DNA of 64,000 bases from Phycisphaerae bacterium. GTDB lineage: Bacteria; Planctomycetota; Phycisphaerae; Phycisphaerales; Phycisphaeraceae. Positions 52,908 to 61,616 of the stretch are shown one piece after another (within the stretch, counting starts at the first letter, position 1; the number at the start of each line of letters is the position of its first letter). The translations under genes were made by a program, and so were the position numbers. The notes under the pieces were generated by a model, which made no database searches, was not told the origin of the DNA, and saw only the letters and a program-made list of their open reading frames with translations. The stretch is taken from contig JAUIGU010000004.1 of NCBI GenBank assembly GCA_030432595.1, forward strand, positions 114,411-178,410. Direction: 5' to 3'.

Positions 52908-54938
52908 GTGCCCATCGCCAAGCTCCCGCCGCTGCTCGTCAACCAGATCGCCGCCGGCGAGGTCATCGATCGGCCCAACTCCGTCGTCAAAGAGCTCCTC
53001 GACAACGCCATCGACGCGGCCGCCACCCGCGTCCGCATCGACATCGAAGAGGGCGGTTCCCAACTCATCCGCGTCCGCGACGACGGCCACGGCATCCCCC
53101 CGGAAGAACTCCCCCTCGCCGTCGCGGCGCACGCGACCAGCAAACTCCAACACGCCGAAGACCTCAGCGCCATCGCCACGCTCGGCTTCCGCGGCGAAGC
53201 GCTCGCCTCCATCGCGTCGGTGTCGCGGCTGCGCCTCAGCTCGCTGTCGACGTTCGACGGCAAGCCCTCCGACAGCGCCGCCTGCATCGAGCAGGCCGGC
53301 GACGACCTCACCCCCGTCGCGCCCGCCGCGCACGCGCCCGGCACTGTCGTCGAGATCCGCGACCTGTTTTTCAACACGCCCGCGCGACGCAAATTCCTCC
53401 GCGCCGCGTCCACCGAGTTCGGCCACATCGCCGACACCGTCAACCGCCTCGCGATGACCCACCCCACGCTTGGCTTCACCCTCACCCACAACGGCCGCAC
53501 CACCCTCGACCTGCCCCCCAACCAGACCCCGCGCGCCCGCTGCGTCGCCGTGCTCGGCAAGGAGCTGGACGATGCGCTCATGGAAGCGCACCACGCCGAC
53601 CCGCCCGACGCCCACGGCCAGCCTGGCCCCGAGGTCTGGGCGCTGCTGGGCCGGCCCGAGATCGCCCGCGCCACCGCCAAGTTCCAGTACCTCACCGTCA
53701 ACGGCCGGCCCGTCCGCGACCGCAACCTCGCCCACGCCATCAAGGAAGCCTTCCGCGGCCTCATCCCGCCCGACCGCCAGCCCGTCGCCGTCGTTCAGAT
53801 CAACCTCGACCCCAAGGCCGTGGACGTCAACGTCCACCCCACCAAGGCCGAGGTCCGCTTCCGTGATCCCTCCCGCATGCACGGCCTCGTGCTCCACACC
53901 CTCCGCCGCTGCCTCCTCGCCCACGACCTCACCCCCGAAGTCCGCTTCAAACCCCAACCACTCACCGCCGAACCGCTCCTTAAGCCGAGTGCTGAGCACA
54001 GCGAAGCACCGGATCACCCCACCCCACCCGCCGCCCCCTCACCTACCGCCCACCTCCAACCCAACGCCTTCGTCGACTACTTCAAACGCATGGACCCCAC
54101 CCAGAAGGGCTTCGTCTACGAAGAAGTCAAACGCGAAATGCACGACACCGCCCCGGACACCTCCCCCAAGCCGTGGGCTGAGGAGCGCACCGACGAAGCC
54201 CCGGAGCAATCGCTCCATTCGTCAATCGGCGTTTCTCATTCGGCAATCTTGCAGGTCCACAACAGCTTCGTCATCACCCAGGACGACGACGGCGTCCTCA
54301 TCGTCGATCAGCACGCCCTGCACGAACGCATGATGTTCGAGCAGTTGCGCTCGCGCATCCTCGACCAGGGCAAGCCGCTCGAGTCGCAACGCCTGCTCGT
54401 CCCCGTCACGCTCTCCGCCGACGCGCAACGCCAGAGCCTGCTCGAGGACTTGTCGCCTCTGCTGGACGCGCTGGGCATCGAAGCGTCGCCCATGGGCCCG
54501 AGCACCGTCGCCGTCCACGCCTTCCCCTCGCTGCTCTTCGACCGCAAGGTCGACCCCGCCGCCTTCATGACCGACCTTCTCGACAAAACCCAGCAAGGCG
54601 ACCTCGCCCCCGACACCCTCCTCGAAACCCCACCCCACAACCCCAAGCCGAGGGCTGAGGAGCGCAGCGACGAAGCCCCGGATCAAGTGCAGGATCAATC
54701 CACCCCCACCCTCCCGCACCTCAACCCCACCGCCCTCGAAGCCGCCCTCCACGAAGTCCTGGACATGATGTCCTGCAAGGCCGCCATCAAGGCCGGCGAC
54801 AAACTCACCGACGCCGAGCTTGCCGAACTCCTCCTCCGCCGCGAACAGCTCGAACGCGCCAGCAACTGCCCCCACGGCCGCCCCACCACCCTCCGCCTCA
54901 CCCTCAAAGACCTCGAACGCCAGTTCGGGCGGACGTGA
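52908..54938 (+). CDS. mutL: DNA mismatch repair protein MutL
   Basis: 676 residues from a GTG at 52908. The ATPase region has NQIAAGEVIDRPNSVVKELLDN, DDGHGI, GFRGEALASI and NTPARRKFL. The C-terminal domain keeps the endonuclease motif DQHALHERMMFE (from residue 467), SCKAAIKAGDK and CPHGRPT, so this is the nicking type found in bacteria without MutH. Three repeats encoding K-P-x-A-E-(E/H)-x-S/T-x-E-A-P sequences are inserted at about residues 358, 420 and 579, the first two in the linker and the third inside the C-terminal domain. The linker also absorbs a second intergenic repeat type (LHSSIGVSHSAIL). Confidence 0.95.
   Translation: MPIAKLPPLLVNQIAAGEVIDRPNSVVKELLDNAIDAAATRVRIDIEEGGSQLIRVRDDGHGIPPEELPLAVAAHATSKLQHAEDLSAIATLGFRGEALASIASVSRLRLSSLSTFDGKPSDSAACIEQAGDDLTPVAPAAHAPGTVVEIRDLFFNTPARRKFLRAASTEFGHIADTVNRLAMTHPTLGFTLTHNGRTTLDLPPNQTPRARCVAVLGKELDDALMEAHHADPPDAHGQPGPEVWALLGRPEIARATAKFQYLTVNGRPVRDRNLAHAIKEAFRGLIPPDRQPVAVVQINLDPKAVDVNVHPTKAEVRFRDPSRMHGLVLHTLRRCLLAHDLTPEVRFKPQPLTAEPLLKPSAEHSEAPDHPTPPAAPSPTAHLQPNAFVDYFKRMDPTQKGFVYEEVKREMHDTAPDTSPKPWAEERTDEAPEQSLHSSIGVSHSAILQVHNSFVITQDDDGVLIVDQHALHERMMFEQLRSRILDQGKPLESQRLLVPVTLSADAQRQSLLEDLSPLLDALGIEASPMGPSTVAVHAFPSLLFDRKVDPAAFMTDLLDKTQQGDLAPDTLLETPPHNPKPRAEERSDEAPDQVQDQSTPTLPHLNPTALEAALHEVLDMMSCKAAIKAGDKLTDAELAELLLRREQLERASNCPHGRPTTLRLTLKDLERQFGRT
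53982..54016 (+). repeat. mutL repeat, copy A
   Basis: AAGCCGAGTGCTGAGC-type sequence, shorter and more diverged than the other copies, in frame at about residue 358 of MutL. Confidence 0.7.
54168..54208 (+). repeat. mutL repeat, copy B
   Basis: A 41-base sequence with self-complementary ends (GGGCT ... AGCCC) and a GCGCAGCGA-like centre, in frame at about residue 420 of MutL. Followed by ATTCGG-type units also seen near argF. Confidence 0.8.
54645..54685 (+). repeat. mutL repeat, copy C
   Basis: Differs from copy B at only a few of 41 positions (for example AAGCCGAGGGCTGAGGAGCG against AAGCCGTGGGCTGAGGAGCG). It falls inside the MutL C-terminal domain, at about residue 579. Confidence 0.8.
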
Positions 54939-55103
54939 GTGTGCTTGCCGACACCGTATGAATTCTGTTTGAATACGACCGTTCAAACCGTCCGCGCCGG
55001 TATACTCGGTTTATCATCCAGCAGGACCACGACGCGAAACCGGGCGCGTCGGTCTATCGGGGACCGACCTCTGGGATCGACATAAACCGAAAGGAGCAGT
55101 CAG

Positions 55104-55793
55104 ATGAGATGGTGCTTGTTTACGGCCGTTTGCTGTGCCATGGTTGTTGGCGCGGACGGGCAGATCTACAACTTCGCGGTCACGAGCCGCCCCGAAACAC
55201 TGAGCGACGGGACGGAAGTCGTGGTGAATCAACTCGCGATCGACTTCGCGGGGGCGTACACCGGTTCACAACTGCTGATCGAGCTTGACGTGGGGGAGAT
55301 CATCAACGTCCCGCTCTTCGGTGCCCAGCAGAACATGCCGCCATCCACGGGCGCGGTCGGGTTTATGCCGGACCTGGCGTTCGACACGTTTGTCAGCAAC
55401 GGCGGATTCCGATCCGAAGACGAGCCGCTCGGGGCCGCCTCGCTCGGCGGAAGCGCGATCAACCTCGACCCGGCTCAGGGCCCAACCGCGGTGTTCAACG
55501 ACCCGGCCCGGATCAGCCAGTTCTACTTCCCACGTCACGGCAGTCTCCCTGAATCCGAGACGAACTTCGCAGTCGCGCAACTGACGTTCACCAAGGACGC
55601 CCAAGGCAGCTTCGCCTACCTCGGCAGCGCAGAAACCATCTTCTTCATCACCCGCGAGAACAACGACTGGCGGAACGACGACCTGTTCTACATCGAAAAC
55701 GGTGCCATCGTCCCCATCCCCGAACCCGGAACGCTTCTCGCGGCCGGTGCATGTGTGATCGGCCTGAGACCGCGCGTTTTGCGCTGCGTTTGA
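55104..55793 (+). CDS. small secreted PEP-CTERM protein
   Basis: 229 residues; AAAGGAG lies before the ATG. Signal peptide MRWCLFTAVCCAMVVGADG. A beta-rich, acidic domain of about 180 residues, without a recognised family, and a PEP-CTERM tail (VPIPEPGTLLAAGACVIGL followed by basic residues). Unlike the other PEP-CTERM proteins in the window it has no dockerin-like module. TATACT at 55001 may be a -10 box. Confidence 0.75.
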   Translation: MRWCLFTAVCCAMVVGADGQIYNFAVTSRPETLSDGTEVVVNQLAIDFAGAYTGSQLLIELDVGEIINVPLFGAQQNMPPSTGAVGFMPDLAFDTFVSNGGFRSEDEPLGAASLGGSAINLDPAQGPTAVFNDPARISQFYFPRHGSLPESETNFAVAQLTFTKDAQGSFAYLGSAETIFFITRENNDWRNDDLFYIENGAIVPIPEPGTLLAAGACVIGLRPRVLRCV

Positions 55794-56216
55794 GCCCCCA
55801 ATGCGCTCGTTGTTGTCGTGTGGCTGAAAACACAACTGCTTGTCCATTCTGAACCTCCGCATCCTCCACGCCTCCGTGGTTTTTCTTGCTGCGCAAATAC
55901 TCAAACACCCGCCCCGAGTTATCCCCCGGGGCGTGAGCTTCCGGGGGCATGCCCAAAGGTCGTCGCGGGGGTTCCAGGTCGGTGAGGCCGTGTCTCGGGA
56001 AAACGCAGCGTTCCTCTCATCGGCCGACGGGCCGGTCACGAACATCGACGGGACACACGCCAAGGGAGTCCGATCCGAACGCACGGCTCGCCGGGGCTTC
56101 CGTTCCAAGTGAGGCAGGCGTCCAACCTGTGGCGCTTGGAATCGGACATGTGGTGCTGCGTGAAGTGGGAGCCGCCGCCGCGTGGAGTGTGAAGCTCGGC
56201 CCTGGTGAAGGTGGCG

Positions 56217-56301
56217 ATATAAAGCGGCCGACGGTGTCGGCCGTGCTCGGGCGCGTGTGTTTGCGCGCGCTCGACGGCGGCCACCGGCCGCCGCTTTATA
56301 T
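56217..56301. repeat. 85-bp palindrome with ATATAAAGCGGC arms
   Basis: ATATAAAGCGGC at 56217-56228 matches GCCGCTTTATAT at 56290-56301, and the middle is mostly self-complementary around a TTTG-type loop. Much AT-richer at its ends than the core. Confidence 0.8.
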
Positions 56302-56369
56302 GGCTGCCGGCTCTTTGACAAGTGAAGCAGGGGCGTTGTCGCTCCACCAAGGGTGACGAGAGAAGAGGA

Positions 56370-56398
56370 AGAAGCCCACGGATTGAATCCGTGGGCTT
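56370..56398. repeat. perfect palindrome GAAGCCCACGGATT (copy 2)
   Basis: Reverse complement of the element at 31575-31603; the only difference between the two strands as written is the central base. It lies in a gene-free region, so it is not simply a gene's terminator. Confidence 0.85.
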
Positions 56399-56562
56399 CA
56401 GAGGATTACATGAGGAGGCAGATGGGGTATTCATCTCCGCGTGTTCAACGCCTTTGGTGTCGCGGAACGTGGAGGGCGTGTCACGAAAGATATGGCCACG
56501 TCGCCGTGGGTCCGGCTTCGCAAGATCCACGGCGGCACACTGACGAGCGATACCGACTTTGT

Positions 56563-58014
56563 TTATTCAGATCGATACACCACCGTGCAGATCGATCGGG
56601 CGGGCAGCGTCAGTGATTCGGTGTTGGTGTCCGCGGCATGTTCAAGATCGCGGTCGGCGTCGGTGAAGTACGCCGCATCCACGGCCCACGCCTGATCGGA
56701 CGGCAGAGCCCACCGGACCACGACGTCGGCGTCGGACGGGTTGGTCAGCACCACCGCCATCCGGTCGCCGGCTTCGGAGACATAACCCGACGCGAGGATG
56801 TCCAAATCATCGCCGCCGAGCGACACGTCGATGCGCTTTGATCCGGGCCGGACGAAGCGGGCGTAGTGGGCCATGACCCAGAGGCGTTTGGTGGTCTCGA
56901 TTTCCTGAGTGCGGGGGTGGGCGTAGATGAGCCCGTCGTTGTACCCGCCGCCGGCGATGGCGAGCCACCACTGCCAGGTGACGACGCGGCCGAGCGTGAA
57001 GTCGTCGTGCATGACCTTGGCCAGGTGCAGGCCTTCCTCGATGCCGGTGCCGTGGCCGTGCCGCATCTCGCAGTACTCGGTCATCGAGATGGTCTTGTCG
57101 GGGTGGTGCTCGTCGAACCATTCGCGGAACGCGCGTTTTTTACGCCGGTCCGACCAGTAAGAGTGCAGCGCGAACGTGTGGAAGTACTCGTCGAGCACCG
57201 GGTCGGCGAACAATGCCTCCGCGTATTTCTCGCTGCCTTCCCATGCGCCCGACTCTGGCGCTTCGACCTCGATCGGCACGCCGCGCGACTGGACTTCGTC
57301 CACGACCGCGCGGATGGTCCTCGCAACTTCATCGGGCTCGTAGTGGCAGCCCTCCTGGCCGCGGCCCTTGCCCCAGTCCCACTGCGGCTCGTTGATGGGC
57401 GAGAGCTTGAGGTGCTCGAGGTCGAGCTCGGTGCGCAGGTGTTCGGCGACATCGACGAGGTACGTCGCGAACTCGGCCTCTGCGCCGGGCTTGAGGTTGG
57501 AGCCGCCCTCATCGCCGCCGCTGGTCTTGCCGTTGCGCGTCAGGCGGGCCGGCGGGCTGTTGGCGAACACGACGATGTCCGTCACGCCCAGCGCCCGGAT
57601 GTCTTTGAGCAGCAAGATCGCTTCGCGGTCGGCGTCGAAGTTGTACTCGCCCGGCGCGGTCTCGATGTCGATGGTCTTGCGGTCCGGACGCTCGACGGTG
57701 TCGGGCGCCCCGGCAGGGATGTTGTAGCGGAACACCGTGAGCCCGGCCCCCTCGTCGGTGTAGAGCAGCCGGAGCAGTTGCTCGCGTTCGTCCTGCGGGT
57801 AGTCCTTGACCCACGTGTGCCACCACGCACCGGACGCGCCGAAGCCCTCGACGGTCTGGTAAGTCACGCTCGGGTCGATCTGCACGGTCACGGGGTTCTC
57901 CGGCTGGGCGGACACGGTCGCCGTGAAGAAGAATAGAAGAATTGCGGAGACCCACACGGACGCGCGGAGCGCGTGGGCGGAATTGCGGCGAAGGATCGGC
58001 GGTTTAGTGTTCAT
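56563..58014 (-). CDS. secreted GH30-type glycoside hydrolase
   Basis: 483 residues from the ATG at 58014; signal peptide ending in TATVSA. GH30 (clan A) endo- or exo-beta-glycosidase: VEGFGASGAWW in the first strand, LKLSPINEPQWDW with the acid/base E209, and MTEYCEMRHG with the nucleophile E313. Aromatic HSYWSD and WQWW segments line the groove. Typical activities are beta-1,6-glucanase, xylanase or glucosylceramidase; the sequence alone does not choose. A C-terminal beta-sandwich side domain (VRWALPSDQAWAVDAAYF) is present as in GH30. It is divergent from the sugar ABC operon. Confidence 0.85.
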   Translation of the reverse strand: MNTKPPILRRNSAHALRASVWVSAILLFFFTATVSAQPENPVTVQIDPSVTYQTVEGFGASGAWWHTWVKDYPQDEREQLLRLLYTDEGAGLTVFRYNIPAGAPDTVERPDRKTIDIETAPGEYNFDADREAILLLKDIRALGVTDIVVFANSPPARLTRNGKTSGGDEGGSNLKPGAEAEFATYLVDVAEHLRTELDLEHLKLSPINEPQWDWGKGRGQEGCHYEPDEVARTIRAVVDEVQSRGVPIEVEAPESGAWEGSEKYAEALFADPVLDEYFHTFALHSYWSDRRKKRAFREWFDEHHPDKTISMTEYCEMRHGHGTGIEEGLHLAKVMHDDFTLGRVVTWQWWLAIAGGGYNDGLIYAHPRTQEIETTKRLWVMAHYARFVRPGSKRIDVSLGGDDLDILASGYVSEAGDRMAVVLTNPSDADVVVRWALPSDQAWAVDAAYFTDADRDLEHAADTNTESLTLPARSICTVVYRSE

Positions 58015-58125
58015 CGATGGATTCGCGGAGGGGAAGAGACACACGGCCAACGCGGACGGCACTATCTTATTGCCGCGTGACCCCGCGGGGTTCGTTCTTT
58101 GCCAGCGTCATCGGTTTTTCTGCAC

Positions 58126-59505
58126 GTGCCTAACACGACTTCTCCGAACACGAACGGCCGCTGGGTGGTCCCGACCATACTGCTCGTCGGGTTGCTTGTG
58201 CTTGCCATCGTTTTGACGTGGCTGCCTTACGTGGGCTTGGCCAAACCCCCGGCGGGGAAGCGGCAGGTCGAGGTGTGGAGCTGGACCAACGCGGCGGACG
58301 CGCTTTCGGGTGTGTCGGAGGAGTTCGAGGCCGAACACCCCGACCTCGACATCTACATCAACAAGAACGGCTCGAACCTGCAGACGCGTCTGCTGCTGGC
58401 GTTGTCCGCAGGTTCGGGCATCCCGGACGTGTCGCAGTTGCAGGAGCGCGAGGCTGCGAAGTACACGCGGACGGGTCGGCTGACGGACTTGACCGACTGG
58501 GCCTCGCCCTACCGCGAGCAGTTCGTGCCGGCGTTCTGGGACAGTTGTGTTTACGAGGGGCGGATGTACGCGTTGCCCTGGGACGTCGGGCCTTGCGCGG
58601 TGTATTACAAGCGGTGGATCTTCGAGGAGTACGGCCTGGACCCGTGGACGATCGAGACGTGGGACGACTTCGTCGCGATGGGCGTCGAGTTGAAAGAGCG
58701 TTCCGGCGGCAAGGTGCGGATGCTGCCGCTGAGCGAGGCAAACCTGATCGAGATGTTGCAGATACTCATGCAGCAGAACGGCGGGAACGTGTTTGATGTC
58801 CAGGGCCGGATCGTGCTTGACTCGCCGCAGAACCGGCAGGTGCTGGCGCTGATGCGGCAGATGCTCGACACGGGGATCAACGCGGACCTGACGCCGTACA
58901 GCCCGGAGTGGGAGGCGAGCTACCAGACCGACAACGTCGCGTGCTACCCCAACGCGGTGTGGGCGGTCGCGGCGCTTAAGCAGGCGGCGGGCGACACGGC
59001 GGGGAAGTGGGGCGTGTTCCCGATGCCGGCGTTTGAAAAGGGCGGCATACGCACGAGCAACCTCGGCGGGTCCGTGCTGATCATCCCGCGCGAGAGCGAG
59101 GTGGCGGAAGAGGCGTGGTCGTTCATCGAGTTCGCGAACTGCACGGTCGAAGGGCAGATCGAGCAGTTCCGCGAGCAGGGCTTGTTCCCGGCCCTGATCA
59201 CCGCGTACGACCACCCGTACTTCGACGAGAAAGACCCGTTTTTCGCAGACCAGGCGGTGAACAAGGTGTTCGCGCAGGACTTCGAGAAGCTGCCGACGAT
59301 GACGCGGACGGCGGACTGGAACGAGGCGCAGGCGTACCTCGGGCGGTCGCTGACCCGCTGGGCAGAGACGCGGCAGGACAACGGCGCATACCTGCGCGGA
59401 GTCGCCGAGGCGTTGGGGCGGAAGGTCGTGCGGGAGGTCGTGCCGTACGAAGAACTCGCGGCGCAACGAGAAGGTACGGACGAAAGCGGGCCGGATGATG
59501 AGTGA
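58126..59505 (+). CDS. sugar ABC transporter solute-binding protein
   Basis: 459 residues from a GTG at 58126 (a TTG at 58099 is possible). The N-terminus has a single transmembrane anchor (WVVPTILLVGLLVLAIVLTWL) with no cleavage site, so the protein appears to be membrane-tethered. VEVWSWTNAADALSGVSEEFEAEHP and YINKNGSNLQTRLLLALSAG followed by SGIPDV match family 1 binding proteins for oligosaccharides. It overlaps the next permease gene by 11 bases. No ATPase gene follows, so the ATP subunit is encoded elsewhere, as with MsmX-type shared ATPases. Confidence 0.85.
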   Translation: MPNTTSPNTNGRWVVPTILLVGLLVLAIVLTWLPYVGLAKPPAGKRQVEVWSWTNAADALSGVSEEFEAEHPDLDIYINKNGSNLQTRLLLALSAGSGIPDVSQLQEREAAKYTRTGRLTDLTDWASPYREQFVPAFWDSCVYEGRMYALPWDVGPCAVYYKRWIFEEYGLDPWTIETWDDFVAMGVELKERSGGKVRMLPLSEANLIEMLQILMQQNGGNVFDVQGRIVLDSPQNRQVLALMRQMLDTGINADLTPYSPEWEASYQTDNVACYPNAVWAVAALKQAAGDTAGKWGVFPMPAFEKGGIRTSNLGGSVLIIPRESEVAEEAWSFIEFANCTVEGQIEQFREQGLFPALITAYDHPYFDEKDPFFADQAVNKVFAQDFEKLPTMTRTADWNEAQAYLGRSLTRWAETRQDNGAYLRGVAEALGRKVVREVVPYEELAAQREGTDESGPDDE

Positions 59506-60442
59506 TGCCGCCGCCCAATCAACACCGGCGAAGAAGCCCGGTTCAACCGGCTCGCTGCGCGAGCAGATGTGGCGGTACCGGCACTTCTATCTGTTCATCT
59601 CGCCGTTCTTTTTCCTGTTCGCGGTGTTCGGTCTTTATCCGCTGCTGTTCTCGCTCTACCTGAGCCTGGTGCAGTGGGACGGCCTGACGTCGCCCAAGTG
59701 GGTGGGCCTGCAGAACTTCACGACGCTGCTGCGGGACGAGCAGTTCTACCGGGCGATCTGGAACACGATCCTGATCGGGGTCTACCACTTCCCGCCGATG
59801 TTCATCCTGGCGTTTGTGTTCGCGGTGATTTTGAATCAGCAGTGGGTGAAGCTGCGGGCGTTTTGGCGGGCGGCGGTGTTTATGCCGGCGATCACGCCGA
59901 TGGTCGTGATCGCGTTCGTGTTTTTCATTTTGTTCAGCACCGAGACGGGCTTGGTGAACTACCTCTACACGGGGGCGCTCGGCTTGCTCGGGATCGAAGC
60001 GGCGGGCGTGCCCTGGCTGCAGAACGGCACGTGGGCGAAGATCACCGTGTCGATCCTGCTGGTCTGGCGGTGGACGGGCTACAACATGGTGATCATGCTC
60101 GCGGGCATGCAGGGGATCCCCGGGGACATGTACGAGGCCGCCACCATCGACGGCGCGTCGCGCTGGCAGCAGATGCGCTACCTCACGATCCCGATGATGA
60201 AGCCGACCTTCATATTCATCACGATCATGTCGCTGATCGGCACGGTGTACATGTTCGACGAGGTGTTCGTGCTGACCAACGGCGGGCCGGGCGACGCGAC
60301 GACCAACTTCGGCCTTTTCCTCTTCCAGCAGTCGTTCCAGGACTTCCGTTTCGGGTACGCATCGGCGGCGGCGTACAGCGTGGCGCTGGTCGTGTTCGTG
60401 ATGTCGCTGGTGATCTTCCGCGTCGGGAAGAAGGGCGAGTGA
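59495..60442 (+). CDS. sugar ABC transporter permease (MalF/UgpA-like)
   Basis: 315 residues, six transmembrane segments. MWRYRHFYLFISPFFFLFAV at the N-terminus and EAATIDGASRWQQMRYLTIP, the EAA loop that contacts the ATPase, are diagnostic. Overlaps the binding-protein gene and is followed by the second permease, whose ATG lies just 3 bases after its stop. Substrate probably a glucan-derived oligosaccharide. Confidence 0.92.
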   Translation: MMSDAAAQSTPAKKPGSTGSLREQMWRYRHFYLFISPFFFLFAVFGLYPLLFSLYLSLVQWDGLTSPKWVGLQNFTTLLRDEQFYRAIWNTILIGVYHFPPMFILAFVFAVILNQQWVKLRAFWRAAVFMPAITPMVVIAFVFFILFSTETGLVNYLYTGALGLLGIEAAGVPWLQNGTWAKITVSILLVWRWTGYNMVIMLAGMQGIPGDMYEAATIDGASRWQQMRYLTIPMMKPTFIFITIMSLIGTVYMFDEVFVLTNGGPGDATTNFGLFLFQQSFQDFRFGYASAAAYSVALVVFVMSLVIFRVGKKGE

Positions 60443-60444
60443 CG

Positions 60445-61326
60445 ATGCCGGTTACAGCTCCTAAACGCAAAGGGACGCAGGGCGCCGTCGGCGCGGCGGG
60501 CTCGACGTGGACCGAGAAGATCGTGATGTACGGCTTCCTCGCGATCTCGGCCGTGGTGTTTCTGCTGCCGTTCGCGTGGCTGATCAGCGGGGCGTTCAAG
60601 ACGCAGGCGCAGATCTTCGCGCCCACGCCGACGCTGATCCCGCCGGACCCGACGCTTGAAAACTTCAAGACCGTGCTCAGCGACGCGAGTTTGCCACGGG
60701 CGTTTTTCAACACGACGTTGATCGCGGTGCTGCACGTCGCGCTCACGCTGTTCCTGTGCTCGCTGGCGGGCATGGCGTTCGCGAAGTACCGCCGGGCGCC
60801 AGGGCACGGCTGGCTGTTCGCGTTCGTCCTGGGCACGATGATGATCCCCGGCGCGGTGACGATGATCCCGATCTTCGTCATCCTCGCCAAGGTCGGCGTG
60901 CTCAACACCTACTGGGCCATGATCATCCCCGGCGCCGCCAACGCCTTCGGCATCTTCTGGATGCGGCAGTACATCACCGCCAACGTCCCCGACTCGCTCC
61001 ACGAAGCCGCCCGCATCGACGGCTGCTCCGAGTTCGGCGTCTACTGGCGCATCGTCGTCCCCGTCATCCAGCCCGCGCTGGGCGCGCTCGGCGTCCTCGT
61101 GCTCATCAGCGTGTGGAACAACCTCATGTGGGCGTTCATCGTGCTGCGCACCGAGAACATGCAGACGATGCCGCTGCTGGTGTATCTGTTGCAGGGCGAG
61201 TACCAGACGCCGTACGGCCTGATCATGGCGGCGGGCCTGGTGACGGTCGCCCCGCTGATCGTCGCGTTCCTGCTGTTCCAACGTGCGTTCATCAGCGGGG
61301 TAACGAGCGGGGCGGTGAAGGGTTGA
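60445..61326 (+). CDS. sugar ABC transporter permease (MalG/UgpE-like)
   Basis: 293 residues. The ATG at 60445 is preferred (AAGGGCGAG upstream); a GTG at 60439 would overlap the previous stop. Six helices; EAARIDGCSEFGVYWRIVVPVIQP is the EAA loop. With the preceding permease it forms the channel. The operon ends here: a 290-base AT-richer gap follows. Confidence 0.92.
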   Translation: MPVTAPKRKGTQGAVGAAGSTWTEKIVMYGFLAISAVVFLLPFAWLISGAFKTQAQIFAPTPTLIPPDPTLENFKTVLSDASLPRAFFNTTLIAVLHVALTLFLCSLAGMAFAKYRRAPGHGWLFAFVLGTMMIPGAVTMIPIFVILAKVGVLNTYWAMIIPGAANAFGIFWMRQYITANVPDSLHEAARIDGCSEFGVYWRIVVPVIQPALGALGVLVLISVWNNLMWAFIVLRTENMQTMPLLVYLLQGEYQTPYGLIMAAGLVTVAPLIVAFLLFQRAFISGVTSGAVKG

Positions 61327-61616
61327 CGTATAGGGAATCAACTGCGTTTTCTCGTAGTGCTGATTGGGTTCGCCGGGTCGGAGTCTGCCTCCTCCGGGGG
61401 GATATCGAATACCTCAGATTGTGAAGTGAGGTGGTTTGGAGAGCTAGAACGTGTGAGAGAGCGAAATCCGCTCATCGATGGTGAAAGTTACCCCGCCATG
61501 TCAGGAATCGGCTAGTCGGGCCTAGGCAGACCAAGGCCTGAGCGTTAGGCTAAACGCGAAATTTGTGACAAGATACACGCCGAGACCGCGGAGATCGCAG
61601 AAGAAGGTAGCTACGA
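61327..61616. other. AT-richer intergenic region
   Basis: No gene seen in this 290-base gap. A fragment at 61587-61604 (GAGACCGCGGAGATCGCAG) belongs to the CGCAGAT-type repeats found at other gene borders. The promoter of the next gene presumably lies here but no clear -35/-10 pair is visible. Confidence 0.4.

Larger units (their letters stand above)
55794..56562. other. repeat-rich intergenic region
   Basis: About 770 bases with no credible gene. It contains a CCTCCGCATCCTCCACGCC element (55854-55885) that is widespread at planctomycete gene ends, a large ATATAAAGCGGC palindrome (56217-56301) and a GAAGCCCACGGATT palindrome (56370-56398). Open frames on both strands here have no ribosome sites and repeat-derived sequences. 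Confidence 0.5.
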
